Assembly: GCA_034766995.1 (NCBI GenBank)
Contig: CM068317.1
Location: forward strand, 27,717,501-27,781,500
Source: Acanthacorydalis orientalis
Lineage: Eukaryota; Arthropoda; Insecta; Megaloptera; Corydalidae
Reading direction: 5' to 3'
Length of the DNA stretch: 64,000 nt
Both the position numbers and the translations under genes were made by a program. Shown here piece after piece: positions 12,655 through 24,502 of this stretch; position 1 is the stretch's first letter; each line of letters opens with the position of its first letter. The notes below the pieces were generated by a model that searched no databases, had not been told where the DNA came from, and saw nothing but the letters and a program-made list of their open reading frames with translations.

Positions 12655-13714
12655 ATAAATTCTGCTTAGTTTATTATTCTATTTTAATAATTTCTGTTTA
12701 ATAAAAAATCATATAGTTAAATATGTTGGAGTGCATTGTGAAAGTTAATCAAATATATACAAAATCGTTTGAAAGATATTTGGTCACCCCTCGTATAGGT
12801 TTCACAAAATTATATACTTGAGAACATCTGGAAGTTTAAATAGCCTATTCCATCCACCTTCTTTCGTCGTTTTTTTTACAAATTTTCACTTTTATTAATT
12901 AAGAAATGTTTCGGACATTTTTCACACTTCTGTAGGTAGACTTTCGGCATACTTCACATTTTGTTCGTTCGTATTGTGTTAAGTATTGATTTAGTCGATT
13001 GTTTTGATTTGACAATTAATGGTTTTAATGCAAATATCCTTACAAAACACCAAGAGTTTTTTAATGTGACGTTTCTTTTATCGACTTTCATATTTAAATT
13101 GATTTTCAAACTTGAAAATAAAATTAAAAATTATGTTTTTTAACTTTTATGCCTGTTCCTTTAGTAGAACTAATTATAATAATTTCTTCTCGAATATGAT
13201 TTAATTAAATTGATTTATTGTTTTTTATGAGGATATTTAATTTTTTTGTAAATATAATAATTACATATTCCAATATGAAAAAAATAATTGTCTGGCACGT
13301 ATTTTTTTATTTTTAAATTCTAAATTACTTTACAAATAATTTACAAATTTATTATATAAAAGTGTATCATATGTTGACAGACAAACAGGCAGATAAATTG
13401 AGTAATTTGGGTATTTAGTCAATTTTATTAACACTTTACATATTATGTGTCAAAATTCGCTTAAAATATAAATTTTTTCGTCCAGTTTATATTTTTCATT
13501 TTTACTATTTTCAAATTTAGTAAATTAATGCCTTATTTCACATTTGGTCTTAACAAGTTTATTAAATGAGGTTTGTTATAAAAATTAATTATTTTATCGC
13601 CTGAGATTAAACATAATCTTGTTTGAACAAGTTTTGATTTTGATCTCTTTATATTTTATTTAAGTACAAAATATCAATTAATGAACGTAAAACTTTTCAA
13701 GAAAATATCGTGTT
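11511..13714. other. AT-rich sequence, no gene seen
   Basis: Holds (TA)n tracts at 11954-11978 and 12592-12650 and otherwise only short broken frames. Confidence 0.55.
12592..12650. repeat. (TA)n microsatellite
   Basis: About 29 pure TA units. Confidence 0.95.
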
Positions 13715-14200
13715 CAGAACGTTTCTGTTGTCCATCGGTTGGCTTCTCTTCGTGCAACATATTCTTCCATTTCCATTTCAGACTCTTCACTTTACTTATG
13801 ACATCTGTGACTCCTTTCTATTTTTGTATCCTTTCTATTCTTTTCCTATCTCTTCTTGTTATTCTTAGCATGCATATTTTCATATTCCTCTGTGTTGTTT
13901 GGAGTCTTTGAATGATTTTAGCGTTAAGCACCATTGTTTCTCTGCTGTAGTTGAAGAATGGTACTATATATTGATACTATATATATTGGTACTATATATA
14001 GATCAAATACCTTTTTCTTCAAACAGGGTGGGATTGTTGATTTAAACATTGAGACGATTCGTCCAAATGACTCGTCTATCCCATTTTTATTGTCCTGTTT
14101 ACTTCTTCTATGAATGATTCATCTTTATTGACAAGCTGGCCTAGATAGACATAATTTGTAACTTCTTCTATTTCTGTTCAGGAGTTTGTGTGCATATTTC
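13715..14200 (-). mobile_element. LINE fragment, reverse transcriptase C-terminal part
   Basis: On the minus strand, with frame breaks, the segment follows the post-catalytic region of a non-LTR reverse transcriptase. It has a YLGQLVNKDESF-like stretch, a VKKKVFDLYIVPIL-like stretch, an RETMVLNAKIIQRLQTTQRNM stretch (compare the usual YGAETW...T.RKM) and then ITRRDRKRIERIQKR. It is close to the copy at 30655-31200, so both come from one family. I place it tentatively near the RTE clade. The start of ORF2, the catalytic YADD box and both element ends are absent. Confidence 0.7.
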
Positions 14201-14531
14201 TGCTTTGATTTTACATCATAAAAACTATTTTCGATAAAATTTATTAACAGAAGTTAGATATGCGAGTATCATTAACAATTAGTTATTTCTTATACAATGA
14301 TCAGACAACTCTATAAGTCAATATTTAGTATTGTCGTTACACTAAATCGTTACTTGACTGAAAACAAAAAATAATCTGAATGAAAGGCCATTTTATATTT
14401 TTTGAAAATATGACGTATTTAAATTCAAAATTATTTTGTATTCTTTATTTGCTATTTGTTGTAATTTCTGTATATTTTGTTCTTCTTTGAGCTACAATTT
14501 TATTTATAAAATTTATACGCCTCGTACATAC

Positions 14532-14535
<4 letters not shown>

Positions 14536-14586
<51 letters not shown>

Positions 14587-14600
14587 GAGAGAGAGAAAAA
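14536..14600. repeat. (TA)n followed by (GA)n
   Basis: About 25 TA units, one interruption, then a short GA run. Confidence 0.95.
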
Positions 14601-14807
14601 GTTAATATGAGGTATATATTGTACAAAATTCTTGAATTTTGAAGTGTTTTCTATTGTATGTAATTTATTTACAAATTAAAATTTATTGAAGTTATTAAAT
14701 TACTTTTCATGAAATTATAAGCGACACTGACTAAATTGAATTTATAAAAACGAAAATTATACTTTACTTCGCCTTATTTTTATATCAAAATATATAAAAA
14801 TAAAGTA

Positions 14808-15358
14808 TTAGGTTGGTAGAACAATAATTACGGTTTATCACCTTAAAATTTATATACATTTTTTAATTTAAGAAGTTTTAAGTGGTCCAGAACTGTGGGA
14901 TGACTAACACCTAAATTCTGTGAAAGCTCTCGAATTGCTGTATGTGGTTCTGATTCAACTAATGCTTTAGTTAGTCGTTATGAACTGAAGAAGAACACCG
15001 GAAACCTTCTTCATCTTCAAGGCCTTCGTCTTCAGCACGAAATTTTTGAAACCACCATTGGACCGCACGTTTTTTAACAGTACCCACACTAAAGATATTA
15101 TTAAGTTTACGAGCAGTGTTTGTTGCTTTACCACTCGTTTTGAACTCCTACAAAAATTGCTCTTACTTGCTTATTTTCCATCTTTAATTCAATAGACCAA
15201 TTTGAAGCAAAGTTAATAATAAAACCAAAGTCTGTATGATCAAAATACAGACCTAAAAAGAACTTAAATTGATATTAAGATGAACACGATTGATTAAGAT
15301 TGATATTAAGATTAGAATTCGGAGAACAAAAATTACAATTATTTTCCTATCAACCTAA
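14808..15358 (-). mobile_element. mariner deletion derivative (MITE-like), copy 1
   Basis: 551 bp element with TIRs TTAGGTTGGTAG...TAATTACGGTTT (left) and its inverse at 15358, flanked by TA on both sides (14806-14807, 15359-15360). On the minus strand (about 15181-14880) it keeps the transposase N-terminal helix-turn-helix region: MENKQVRAIF, then after a break EFKTSGKATNTARKLN, VQWWFQKFRAEDE and LGVSHPTVLDHLK. All of the DD34D catalytic domain is missing. Coding frames contain stops, so any movement must depend on a transposase made elsewhere. The ends and the domain match the cecropia/Hsmar1 lineage. Confidence 0.9.
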
Positions 15359-17518
15359 TACTTTGATATTGAATATATTTTCAATTTTGTTTGTTATAAA
15401 ATATACTGATCAATATTTTTCTATCATGAGGTTAAGTAAACGATATCTTATCAGTATTTTTATGCTAAATTAAAATAGGTATTTACTTTTTTTTCTCAAA
15501 TAACGGTTAATATTAAATCATATTATAATAGAATACAAAACTTACATTTTTAAAAAAAATTATTGCATATAATTATAACATAATAAAAGTTTACCTGTTG
15601 TCGATTTTCTATTGCATTTTTTGCAGAACTCCTTCAACATTTAACAGTAGTCAGTTATTTAGATTATAAAATAATATATGTAAGTATATTTAAATTTTTC
15701 TTCCCTTGCTATCCATTTTCAATGGTGAAAATAATTTTGGTGGAAATATTCTATGTTCTAGACTAACTTCATTAGTTTTTCTGGAAAAAGTACAAATTCG
15801 AATCCAAAAAAAGCATTTAAATGGTATATTTCTCCTCATCTTCTTGCATATCTTTGGAAGATCAATTAATATTTCCATGAAATTTTATTTTCTACAGTTT
15901 TTCATGAATGATTTTTGTGCAGAAGCTTGATTTTTCTTTTTCATTTAACAGGTCTTCAAAATGTTAATTATTCATCACCTTTTTTGTGGACTTGATTTTT
16001 TAAAACTTTCAAATAGGGAGACTGCTGAATCTAAGTTTATTAGATCACATTCTACTGAACTGAATATGTCTTGATCCTTCTTTATACGCTGAGTATTGAA
16101 CATTAAAGTTTGAGAATAAAAAAATGTTGGTCGTCTCTTGGGTCGGGGATTTACTCTATGTGGTATAGCAATTTTTTGCAACCCTTAGACGAAATAACTT
16201 CTCTTAGTGCAATTAACGCAGATCCAATGTCTTTAAGAAAGTATTTGCTTACCAGTCTGTATGTAGCGCTCAAAATCAACAACTACAATAGTTTTCTTAC
16301 TTTAACGCAAACAGCTTTAGTTGCTTATGTCAATAGTGTCTCGACAAGGTCGTTATTCCGGAGCACATATTCATAGATTAACGTGCTTGTTGTTTGACAA
16401 GCGCGTCAATTGTATGGAGCTGGAAGGATGTATGAGATGATATACATCAGGATAATTAAATATACATTTAGATGATTGGTATAATTCCGTTGTAGGGTGA
16501 CAACATGAAAGGTATACAAAATTGAAAATAAATGATTCATAAAATATTAAAAAATAAACACATAATGATGTCATACAATAAAGTGTATAATCAGTAGTAG
16601 ACAAAGAACTAATTTGTCGCTTAGTATTTCCGACACAAGCAACCATTATTGCTTGCGTAGGAGGGCGAGGACTCACGAGCGCGTTAACGAATCTGCAATA
16701 ATAGTCGTTAAATATAGGTTAGTAAGAAGGTACTTCCATAGAATTTTTGGTATACTACTGACTGAACTGTGAAATGTAGCTCGGTCAGGAGATTACGAAA
16801 AATACTCCTCTACTAAGAAAAAAAAACAGGCTTACGAAATTATCAAGTTACATGAGTAGTAAGCCCGAGTGTTCGGTATTCATGGGCTCGGAATTCATCC
16901 TGAGATCGGACAGAGGGATAAAATTTTCCGATTACACATACAGATGATAGAAGATTTGCATATGACTGACTTGGGTAGCAATGTGATCATGTCCTGTGCC
17001 TTGTGATGATATGCATCAACATGTTGTCTTGCAGCAAATAATATTTCGATATCATGAAATATTATGAATTAATGTATAAAGTTAAAAAAATATGTATTTA
17101 ATTTTAATCAAATTTAGGAAATCAGTCAAAAGCAACTGGATGTTAGATTGTGATTAGATTTAGGAGTTTTAAACCGAAAAATATATAAAATCACTAGGAT
17201 CATTTCTTGTAATATCAGTAATGTCTACTAAAGACAAGTCTTGGGCTAAAGACAATCGTTTGTTTGAAAATGGATATTAATGGAACGTGGATTTGAATCT
17301 TTCTTATATAATATAATTTTTCTATAAAATCCTTTCTATATGATTTTTCATGTATCAGCACATTAATACCATGAATTTTATCATCTCAATTATTTCTTTT
17401 CCGAAAATATAAATATATTATGGTTATTAATCAAATTCATTTAATTATTGAAGATAACAGTATTTCAATTAAAAATAATATTAAATAAAAATGATTATAA
17501 ATATAGCGTAGCTTTTAA

Positions 17519-17553
<35 letters not shown>

Positions 17554-17639
17554 GTGTGTGTGTGTGTGTGTATGTAGATTAAAATATTTAAAGTAATTTT
17601 TTAAGTCGAAAATAATTATATGTAAATACGAATATTTAG
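15359..17639. other. no supported gene; mixed open frames
   Basis: Overlapping open frames on both strands occur at 15690-15930 and 15975-16376 but match nothing I recognise. 16620-16960 has near-normal base composition and a small hairpin ACAAGCAA/TTGCTTGCGT at 16633-16656. A (TA)n(GT)n tract lies at 17521-17576. Confidence 0.45.
17521..17576. repeat. (TA)n followed by (GT)n
   Basis: About 14 TA units directly followed by about 10 GT units. Confidence 0.95.
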
Positions 17640-18130
17640 TAAAGTCGCCGAGCGCAGGTTTGAATCGCGAAATGAATATATATTAATAAATTTCATCCGT
17701 CGTTCTAAATATCTGTTGTTAAAACATGCAAATCGTGTATTCCCAGTCCACTGATTACACATGGCTTTGGAGTTTGGTCGGCCCGCGAGACAAATTTAAA
17801 TTGTAAATCGTGCCCTTTCGCCTTCGTACGACCATCTGCTTCACATAGCGTCTTCGAACCGATTTAGACTGGCGTTCAAGATCCCACCGCGAAGGCGTCT
17901 CGGTGAAGTGAAGGGTAGATAAATGCATGGGTGTCTTAAGTATCCGCGACAATAATCAGCGATTCTATGTCAGCATGTTCAATCCGCGTGCGGAATACAG
18001 ATGTGCACTTCATGCGTGAACTAATAAACATTTTCGCACTCTCACTTTTAGTATAGGATGCATACGAATAAAGGAAACACGCATTGATTATTGTTTGAAT
18101 GTAGAGGATACCGCGTCGTATATACAAACA
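17640..18130. other. CpG-containing island of ordinary composition
   Basis: About 490 bp with many CG dinucleotides and far more G and C than the surrounding DNA, ending just before a long (TA)n array. Minus-strand open frames of 65 and 72 residues and plus-strand frames cover parts of it, but none resembles a known protein. It could be a 5' exon or promoter of an unseen gene, a conserved non-coding element or an old insertion. No function assigned. Confidence 0.4.
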
Positions 18131-18157
18131 TACATCACATGTATACACACACACATA

Positions 18158-18267
<110 letters not shown>

Positions 18268-18610
18268 CGGTGGGATTTTTTTAAATGAATTTCAAAAGAA
18301 ATTATTAAAAACAGGAAATGAATGTATGGCAAAACGAATTTCCTTGATCTACTGTAATTAAGGTAATCTCCAAAACATTATCTTTTACTTGAAGATATCA
18401 GAACGTTCACATTTTATAAAATATATCATCAGTCACGATTTTGTGTGAATAAATCAGTTTCGGTGGCTTAACGATTCTCTTTAAAAGACGCAACTGTGTT
18501 TTTCATTAAATTCATTTCTATTAAATTTCCTTTGAAAGTTCGTAATATGCTTTTGAATAAATTTCGAAACTTTTGCAACGTGTTTGTCAATGACACATCT
18601 ATACAAAAAC

Positions 18611-18616
<6 letters not shown>

Positions 18617-18640
<24 letters not shown>
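18617..18640. repeat. (TA)n directly abutting a mariner end
   Basis: Twelve TA units that run straight into the mariner terminal repeat at 18641. Confidence 0.95.
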
Positions 18641-18641
<1 letters not shown>

Positions 18642-19476
18642 CTGTGGGTCGTTTGATAAGTATGGTAAAAAGCAAATAAAATACCGTTTTTTGGAAAGAA
18701 CGATTTTATTTCTCAACATAGTCTCTATTGAGGGTTGTACATTCGGTCCAGCGAGACTGCAAAATACAAATTGAAGAGGGTAATGATATTCTTATTCGAA
18801 GGGAATTTCTTCTCACCGAGCCAAAATTTCAAGTTTGGGAAGAGGAAGAAGTCGCGTGGGACCAAGTTTGGAGAACAGTATGGATAAGGAATCAGTTGGA
18901 AGCTTAATTCGCGAAATTTTACCATTCTGACGGTCGATTTTTGGGACGGCGCGTTGTCCTGGTAAAAGAGCACTTTTTTGTGCCCCAATATTGGCCGTTT
19001 TTGTTTCAGCTCGTCTTTCAAATGGTCCAATAATTTTGCATAATAGGCTCCTGTTATCGTTTTTCCGTTTATTAAGTAGTTGATCGGGGTGATTCTTAAG
19101 AACTCACAAAAAGTAGTGACAATCACCTTCCCAGCAAATAAAATGGTCTTCACCTTCTTCGGCACACCTTCACCAGTCGTTATCTACTGATTTGACTGTT
19201 TCTTTGACTCAGATGTGAAGTGGAGGAACCATGTTTCATCTACAGTGACAAATCGATGCAAAAATACCTGGTATTTTTTTTATTTTTGCGGTAACTGCAC
19301 CAATGCTCGCTTTTCAACAATTGTAGCACATTTGTAAAACGTGAATAAGGCATCGCTTCTATCTGAAATTTGGCCTATGCTAGTTTGAAAAGTCATACTT
19401 GATAGCCGTAAAGTTTCCAAATAAATGGTGGTGCCACATCATAGAAATTGATCAAACTCATCAAACGACCCTCGTG
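18641..19476 (-). mobile_element. mariner, internally deleted, inserted in (TA)n
   Basis: 836 bp element with TIRs TGTGGGTCGTTTGATAAGTA (left) and the inverse ending AAACGACCCTCGTG (right). (TA)n lies on both sides. Read on the minus strand it keeps the first catalytic Asp (VTVDETW near 19240), the second (YQDNAPSQ) and the third (RDFFLFPNLKFWLG, 34 residues after the second), but lacks much of the N-terminal DNA-binding region and of the C-terminus. Full mariners are near 1.3 kb, so this is a deletion derivative. It is the same family as 1-469 and 36494-36588. Confidence 0.9.
18725..19165 (-). pseudogene. mariner transposase catalytic-core remnant
   Basis: A 146-residue open stretch of the DD34D core starts VPKKVKTILFAGKVIV-like and carries KKVLFYQDNAPSQKST and DFFLFPNLKFWLGEKKF. 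The upstream part with the first Asp lies in the same element but is separated by a stop codon. The normal ending of this family is replaced by a short junction (SLDRMYNPQ) before the terminal repeat. Not functional. Confidence 0.85.

Positions 19477-19526
<50 letters not shown>
19477..19526. repeat. (TA)n on the other side of the mariner
   Basis: About 23 TA units, separated from the element end only by GTATATG. Confidence 0.95.
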
Positions 19527-19528
<2 letters not shown>

Positions 19529-21129
19529 GTGAATTATATTGTCATTTTTATAGTTAAAAGTACACTCTATTGATATATTTATATTATTCATGAGCCATAA
19601 AGTGTGTGATATTATAGTTTGAAACATCTTTTCTCAAACTTTATTTCCTATTTATTATTTAATCATAGAATCAATTTACATGTCGTGATAAGGAGCGCTT
19701 CGTGTGATTATTTAAAATTTTAACAAATCTATGACATTTTCTGTACTAGAAGTGAGACTAGAATGTGAACTTTATAGTATAATTATACGCTTATTCAATG
19801 TAAATTCATTGAATGGGTGACACTTTTATTGTTACTTGAGATTTACCTAATATCCCCTACTGGGCTCCTTAAATATCTACACAAACGTATTCATGCGTGT
19901 TGAACATACACCACACAGTGTTCGTAATCAACTTGAATAATTTACATACGTTACGCTTTTGTGCCTATATGTGTGGAATATAAAATAATTATAAGTCTTT
20001 GTGGAAATTGGTTCAACGCATTTTGTTTGTGTAAGCGTGTAACAGACAGATTTATGAGAATCAGACCTATTAGATTGTTTTATTGTTACATAAATGAAGT
20101 CCTTTCGTTTTTGATATCAAAAGTGTAGAACAGATCTAGTTGTAAGTAGTAATTAAGAACCTATCTTTTTAAATCAATTAGAAGGTTGAACATAAAATAT
20201 AGAAATATTAAAATTTTCTATTTTATTTCTTAGCGCAGAGTTATATAGATGATTTTTTTTCATCAATAATGAAGGAAAAAAATATTCTAATTCAGTTGGT
20301 CGTTTCTGGATTTAATAATATATTTATGAATGTTTGTAAATTTATGTGCATCCTATATAATGTTCTAATTTATAATCCATTTTTGTAGTCTTTCATATTC
20401 ATTTAAATCAGTTCATACATTTATTTGTGTATTTAAGATTTTGATTATTGACATATTGAGATCCTTTGACAAGATAAATTAGATTGTTTATTTTTTAAAT
20501 CAGTTAATTATATTTCTTCATAATTGACTATTTGATGTCGGCTTACACTTATTATTTTATAAGATTTATATAGAAAAAATCCGATTTTGATCTGAAATAA
20601 TTAGATTTTGCTCTTTTGTAGTCATCGTTAGATTTATTATTGATCCTAATTAATTTTTCTAAGCAGAAGTTAATTTTTCCTTTTCAAAAATAAAATGTGT
20701 CATTTTTATTACATACCGATGTTTATTTTGACACTTTCAATTTGAATTTAATCTTTACTATAGCTGAAAATAAAGACAACTGAAATATATCATGAAAAAA
20801 TATCTTTTTTATAAACTATTTACTTTAGAGAAAAAATACTAAAAATACCCATATAATAAATATACATGTACTTATGAAACAAGTTAATACTTTGTAAACT
20901 ATTTGAATAATTTTTCAATTTGGAATAACGGATTATTTATAGGAACATCAAGAAATAATATAAATTAAGAAAGATTAATTTTGTAGTCGCAGCATGACTT
21001 GTAACATATGTAACATGTTATATCATATTGGTGATACTTGATTACCTACATGAAGTTCATCAGTTTCAATTAATCTTTAAATCTAAAATTCAATTCAAAC
21101 ATGAAGTGCATTTATCGGTAATAAGTGTA
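19527..21129. other. no supported feature
   Basis: AT-rich; I see nothing coding or repeated. Confidence 0.55.
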
Positions 21130-21339
21130 TAGTAAAACTTCAATTATTCGACATAACCTCTGTCAAGGCTATGTCAGATAACGAAATTTCCGTAGAAGAT
21201 TATATGGGTTTTTGAATTAATGAAGGTGCACACAGATTTATTTGAGTTATGTAATGAAGATATTTATTGAGTGTTATTATTATACATAGTATTTATTTAT
21301 GTATATGTACGTATTTTTTGGATTTAGAAAAAAAATCAG

Positions 21340-22050
21340 TTATTTTTTTTGTTTCTTAGAAGGAAGCAGTTGAGCTACAGCCATATCTCTGATGTATCGC
21401 AGCAGTCTCTTTCTTCAGGTCATTAGCCTTGTCCTGTACTTCCAAATATTTCATGGTATCTTCAATTGCATTGATGGCATGAACATAGCTAATTGTTGAC
21501 TAAGGTGAGGTTCTTTCTTCTTTCTCTTTATTGACAATTGTTAGCTTTTGATGAAAAATTTGGCTAACGATTTCGTCGTCATTTAAAATTTGGTATCCAA
21601 CTTCATTCACATCTCTGTATAGCAATTCTCGGATGTTTTCGTCATCACAACCTAAGCAACCAGGTATCTTATGTAAAATATCTAAACATTGCGTCTCACT
21701 AGGAATGACATCAACATCCCCTGTAGTAGCACTAGATGTATGCGTACCAGCAAAAGCTTCTATAGTAACAGTTTCTAAATTTTCAATCCACAATTTCCTT
21801 CATGACCTTTATAATGTAATTTCTGTTATATAGGTCCATGTATCACTTACAAAGAAAGCCACATCTTTTAAATTATTTTTTTGGCAATCAATAACTGCTT
21901 TTTTACTCTCATTTAACAAAAATTGGCGAATCATTTGCTGACAATAAAATATTTTTAATGCGATAATCACACCTTCGTACATTGGTTGGACCAATGATGT
22001 TAAATTAGGTGGTAAAAATGTAACACTTGTGCCTTCTGCAATTAAATCGC
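21340..22050 (-). pseudogene. Tigger/jerky-like transposase C-terminus
   Basis: Pieces in shifting frames follow the family order: FLPPNLTSLVQPMYEGVI near 22000, NLKDVAFFVSDTW near 21850, then IPGCLGCDDENIRELLYRDV with DDEIVSQIF near 21560-21680, and a final KKITDFFSKSK tail. In active relatives the QPM(D)QG Asp is the third catalytic residue; here it is Tyr, and several stops are present. A dead copy. Confidence 0.85.
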
Positions 22051-22270
22051 ATCAGAAACAATCAGTTCAATGGTTAAATCATGACTAATTTAAGAACGAA
22101 ATCGAAATGTGATGAAAAATATGCCAGAATGTACCAGCAAAAATAACAAACAAAATCAGTTTAGACAATGAAAGACTAGTCATTAGTTTTTCTCAATTTT
22201 ATTCATTCATTATAAGATTGTTTATATTAAAACACAAAAAAAATGATTTGTCTGGTATAGCATTTAACGT

Positions 22271-22279
22271 GTATGTATG

Positions 22280-22313
<34 letters not shown>
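22271..22313. repeat. (GTAT)n(TA)n microsatellite inside Tigger element
   Basis: Three GTAT units then about 16 TA units, within the right arm of the Tigger-like element. Confidence 0.9.
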
Positions 22314-22314
<1 letters not shown>

Positions 22315-22417
22315 GTTATTATTATTTGGTCAGATAATCGGTTTTCCGGATAATTGGGGTTCTACTGTATTTTAATTCAATTTTCAATACGAACTATTAT
22401 TATATAAAAAATCTACA

Positions 22418-22418
<1 letters not shown>

Positions 22419-22458
<40 letters not shown>

Positions 22459-22527
22459 CATGTGTATATATATATATACATGTATATATATACATGTATA
22501 TATATACATATATATATATATATATAA
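22419..22527. repeat. compound (TA)n array with TACATG interruptions
   Basis: TA runs separated by regularly repeated CATGTATA-type blocks, about 110 bp in all. Confidence 0.95.
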
Positions 22528-23583
22528 AATCATAATAATGAAATTTATTCCCTGAATTATTAAAAAAACAACCAGTTCTTTCATCAAAAATTTTGAAGAG
22601 ATTTTGAATGTACTTCATAAAATCGTGATAATTATTATTAAGAGCTAATTAATTTCAACTCAAAATGAAAACTTCAAACATGAATGAGAGAATAATATTT
22701 TACTGATTTTTTTCTTATAAAAAGATAGTCACATAGAGCGATTTCGAAAAAATCTAGCGAATTTTTCATGCAGAAATGGATAAGAATACAAATTTTCAAG
22801 TAATGCTAATATACTTGAGCGCGTTTTCAAAATTGATTTATATATATATGTACTTCTTTCTTTAGCTGCGTTTGTATTAAACAGTAGTCTTTTTAAAAAA
22901 TCATCCCGCGTATAAAGAAAAAATATGCGTGTTCATAGTATGATTTAGTATCGCACGTATATTTATATGAAAAATAGTCATACAGTACAATTTCTGACTA
23001 GAGATGAAACCGTATATTTTTTTCACAATCGGCTTATGAAGCATCAAAGAGATTACAACCCTTAGAATACGGCTTAGTTTGTGGCGATTCTTGTACAGCA
23101 GCATCTACGTTTTATGGCTTTGTACATGTTTTAATATTTTTCCTTTTAATTTATGGAGTATTTTTTCTTTACCGATAAATTACTAGTATGGACAACAGAA
23201 TGTACAGCATGATATATTATTCATATGGTCTTCATAAATAACAAACAATATATATATATAAAGATTAATTTTTAAATTGTGAATGATTCATGGAATATCT
23301 TCTTGATTTGTATTTTATTTTCAATTGATTCCTTTTTTATTTTTTTATATATTGTTTTTTTTTTAAAAAAAAATCGCTATAAATATCAATAAGCGTTTCA
23401 ATCTTTTGATTTTTTTGTTCACTAGGATATTTATTATCCTATCATTTTTCAAGAAAAATAATATAAACAATGTAATAATAAAGAACTTTTTTTTATATAT
23501 AGAGATATTTTTTAAGTCTTTTAACATTTTTATAATTATTAACTTTTTTTTTAATGTAGTTTATATGCATTAAATAGTATATG

Positions 23584-23587
<4 letters not shown>

Positions 23588-23652
<65 letters not shown>
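23588..23652. repeat. (TA)n followed by (GA)n
   Basis: About 23 TA units with one break, then eight GA units. Confidence 0.95.
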
Positions 23653-24459
23653 CAAAGTGAAACAGAGAATCTATTGTTTTGAGAATTCAGTGAATTCAGA
23701 CATCAAGTACAATCAATAAATCCCAGACTACTATCAATTCATTCCCCTTTCATGTTTTTGGGTGAAAATTAAATTTCTGTTTAGAACCATATTTCAATTA
23801 TTTTCAATTTATTTAATCTCGTCTCCAATATAAAATCTTCTTTTATTCAAAATTTTCTTAATAGTTATGCATAATTGAAACATATGAAACATAGAAAAAT
23901 TTCAATAAATATTGATTGTAAAATTGAATTTCACAATAATATTACTAATACACAAAATGTACTAGTACTTTCTTCTTGAATGCACAAACTAATAGTAACT
24001 GTAACTTCAAAAACGTTTTCACTCTGACTGCAACTCACATACTTAGTTTCGTTTTTTCTTCTGATGCTTATCCCTTTTTGCAATCAGGGTTTTTTCAACG
24101 TAGGACATAAACAGTGACGCCGAACCACCCATTTCAGATTTGAGATATCGGGTTCGAAGTATCACCGCTGCATTGTTTATGTGTACGTGTGACGTTTACT
24201 TTCTTAAAAAACTAACTCGTTTATTTCGTTCATGTTTATTACTGCAGTAATGCTTCCATGAGTGAAGCCCATTTACTTGCATTTATGCTTACATTAAATT
24301 GACGCGTGCCGTAGATATAGGTATACACATTTTTAATTTCAAAACTGAAAGTTTGAGAAAAAATAAACTTTGGATATATATTCGTACTGTGATATTATTA
24401 AAAATCAGCAAAAGAATCCAGTGTTAAATAGCAGCATTTTCTTTAATTTTGCTCATGAA

Positions 24460-24502
24460 ACCTGAATTGCGTCAGTGACGCGTCCCGTAAATCTAGTGTT
24501 AA
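24460..24502 (-). mobile_element. possible piggyBac-like terminal repeat
   Basis: In reverse, the segment reads TTAACACTAGATTTACGGGA, then CGCGTCACTGACGC. This resembles the end of the piggyBac-like element at 52683 (TTAACACTAAATCTACCG) and starts with the TTAA target. A partner end was not found with confidence; a GACGCGTGCCGTAGATATAGG stretch after TTAAAT at 24294 is a weak candidate, which would make a ~210 bp non-autonomous element. Confidence 0.3.

Larger units (their letters stand above)
21130..22367 (-). mobile_element. pogo/Tigger-like DNA transposon, internally deleted
   Basis: 1238 bp between TIRs: left TAGTAAAACTTCAATTATTC and, inverted at the right end, CAGTAGAACCCCAATTATCC. This matches the known Tigger/pogo pattern CAGTAGAACCTCGATTATCC. 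TA flanks both ends (21128-21129 and 22368-22369). The minus strand carries the last third of the transposase. A (TA)n tract (22271-22313) has grown inside the element near its right end. The N-terminal CENP-B-type DNA-binding domain is absent. Confidence 0.9.

Noticed and set aside
15690..16376. Overlapping sense and antisense open frames
   Set aside because: No similarity recognised; lengths are as expected by chance in such sequence.
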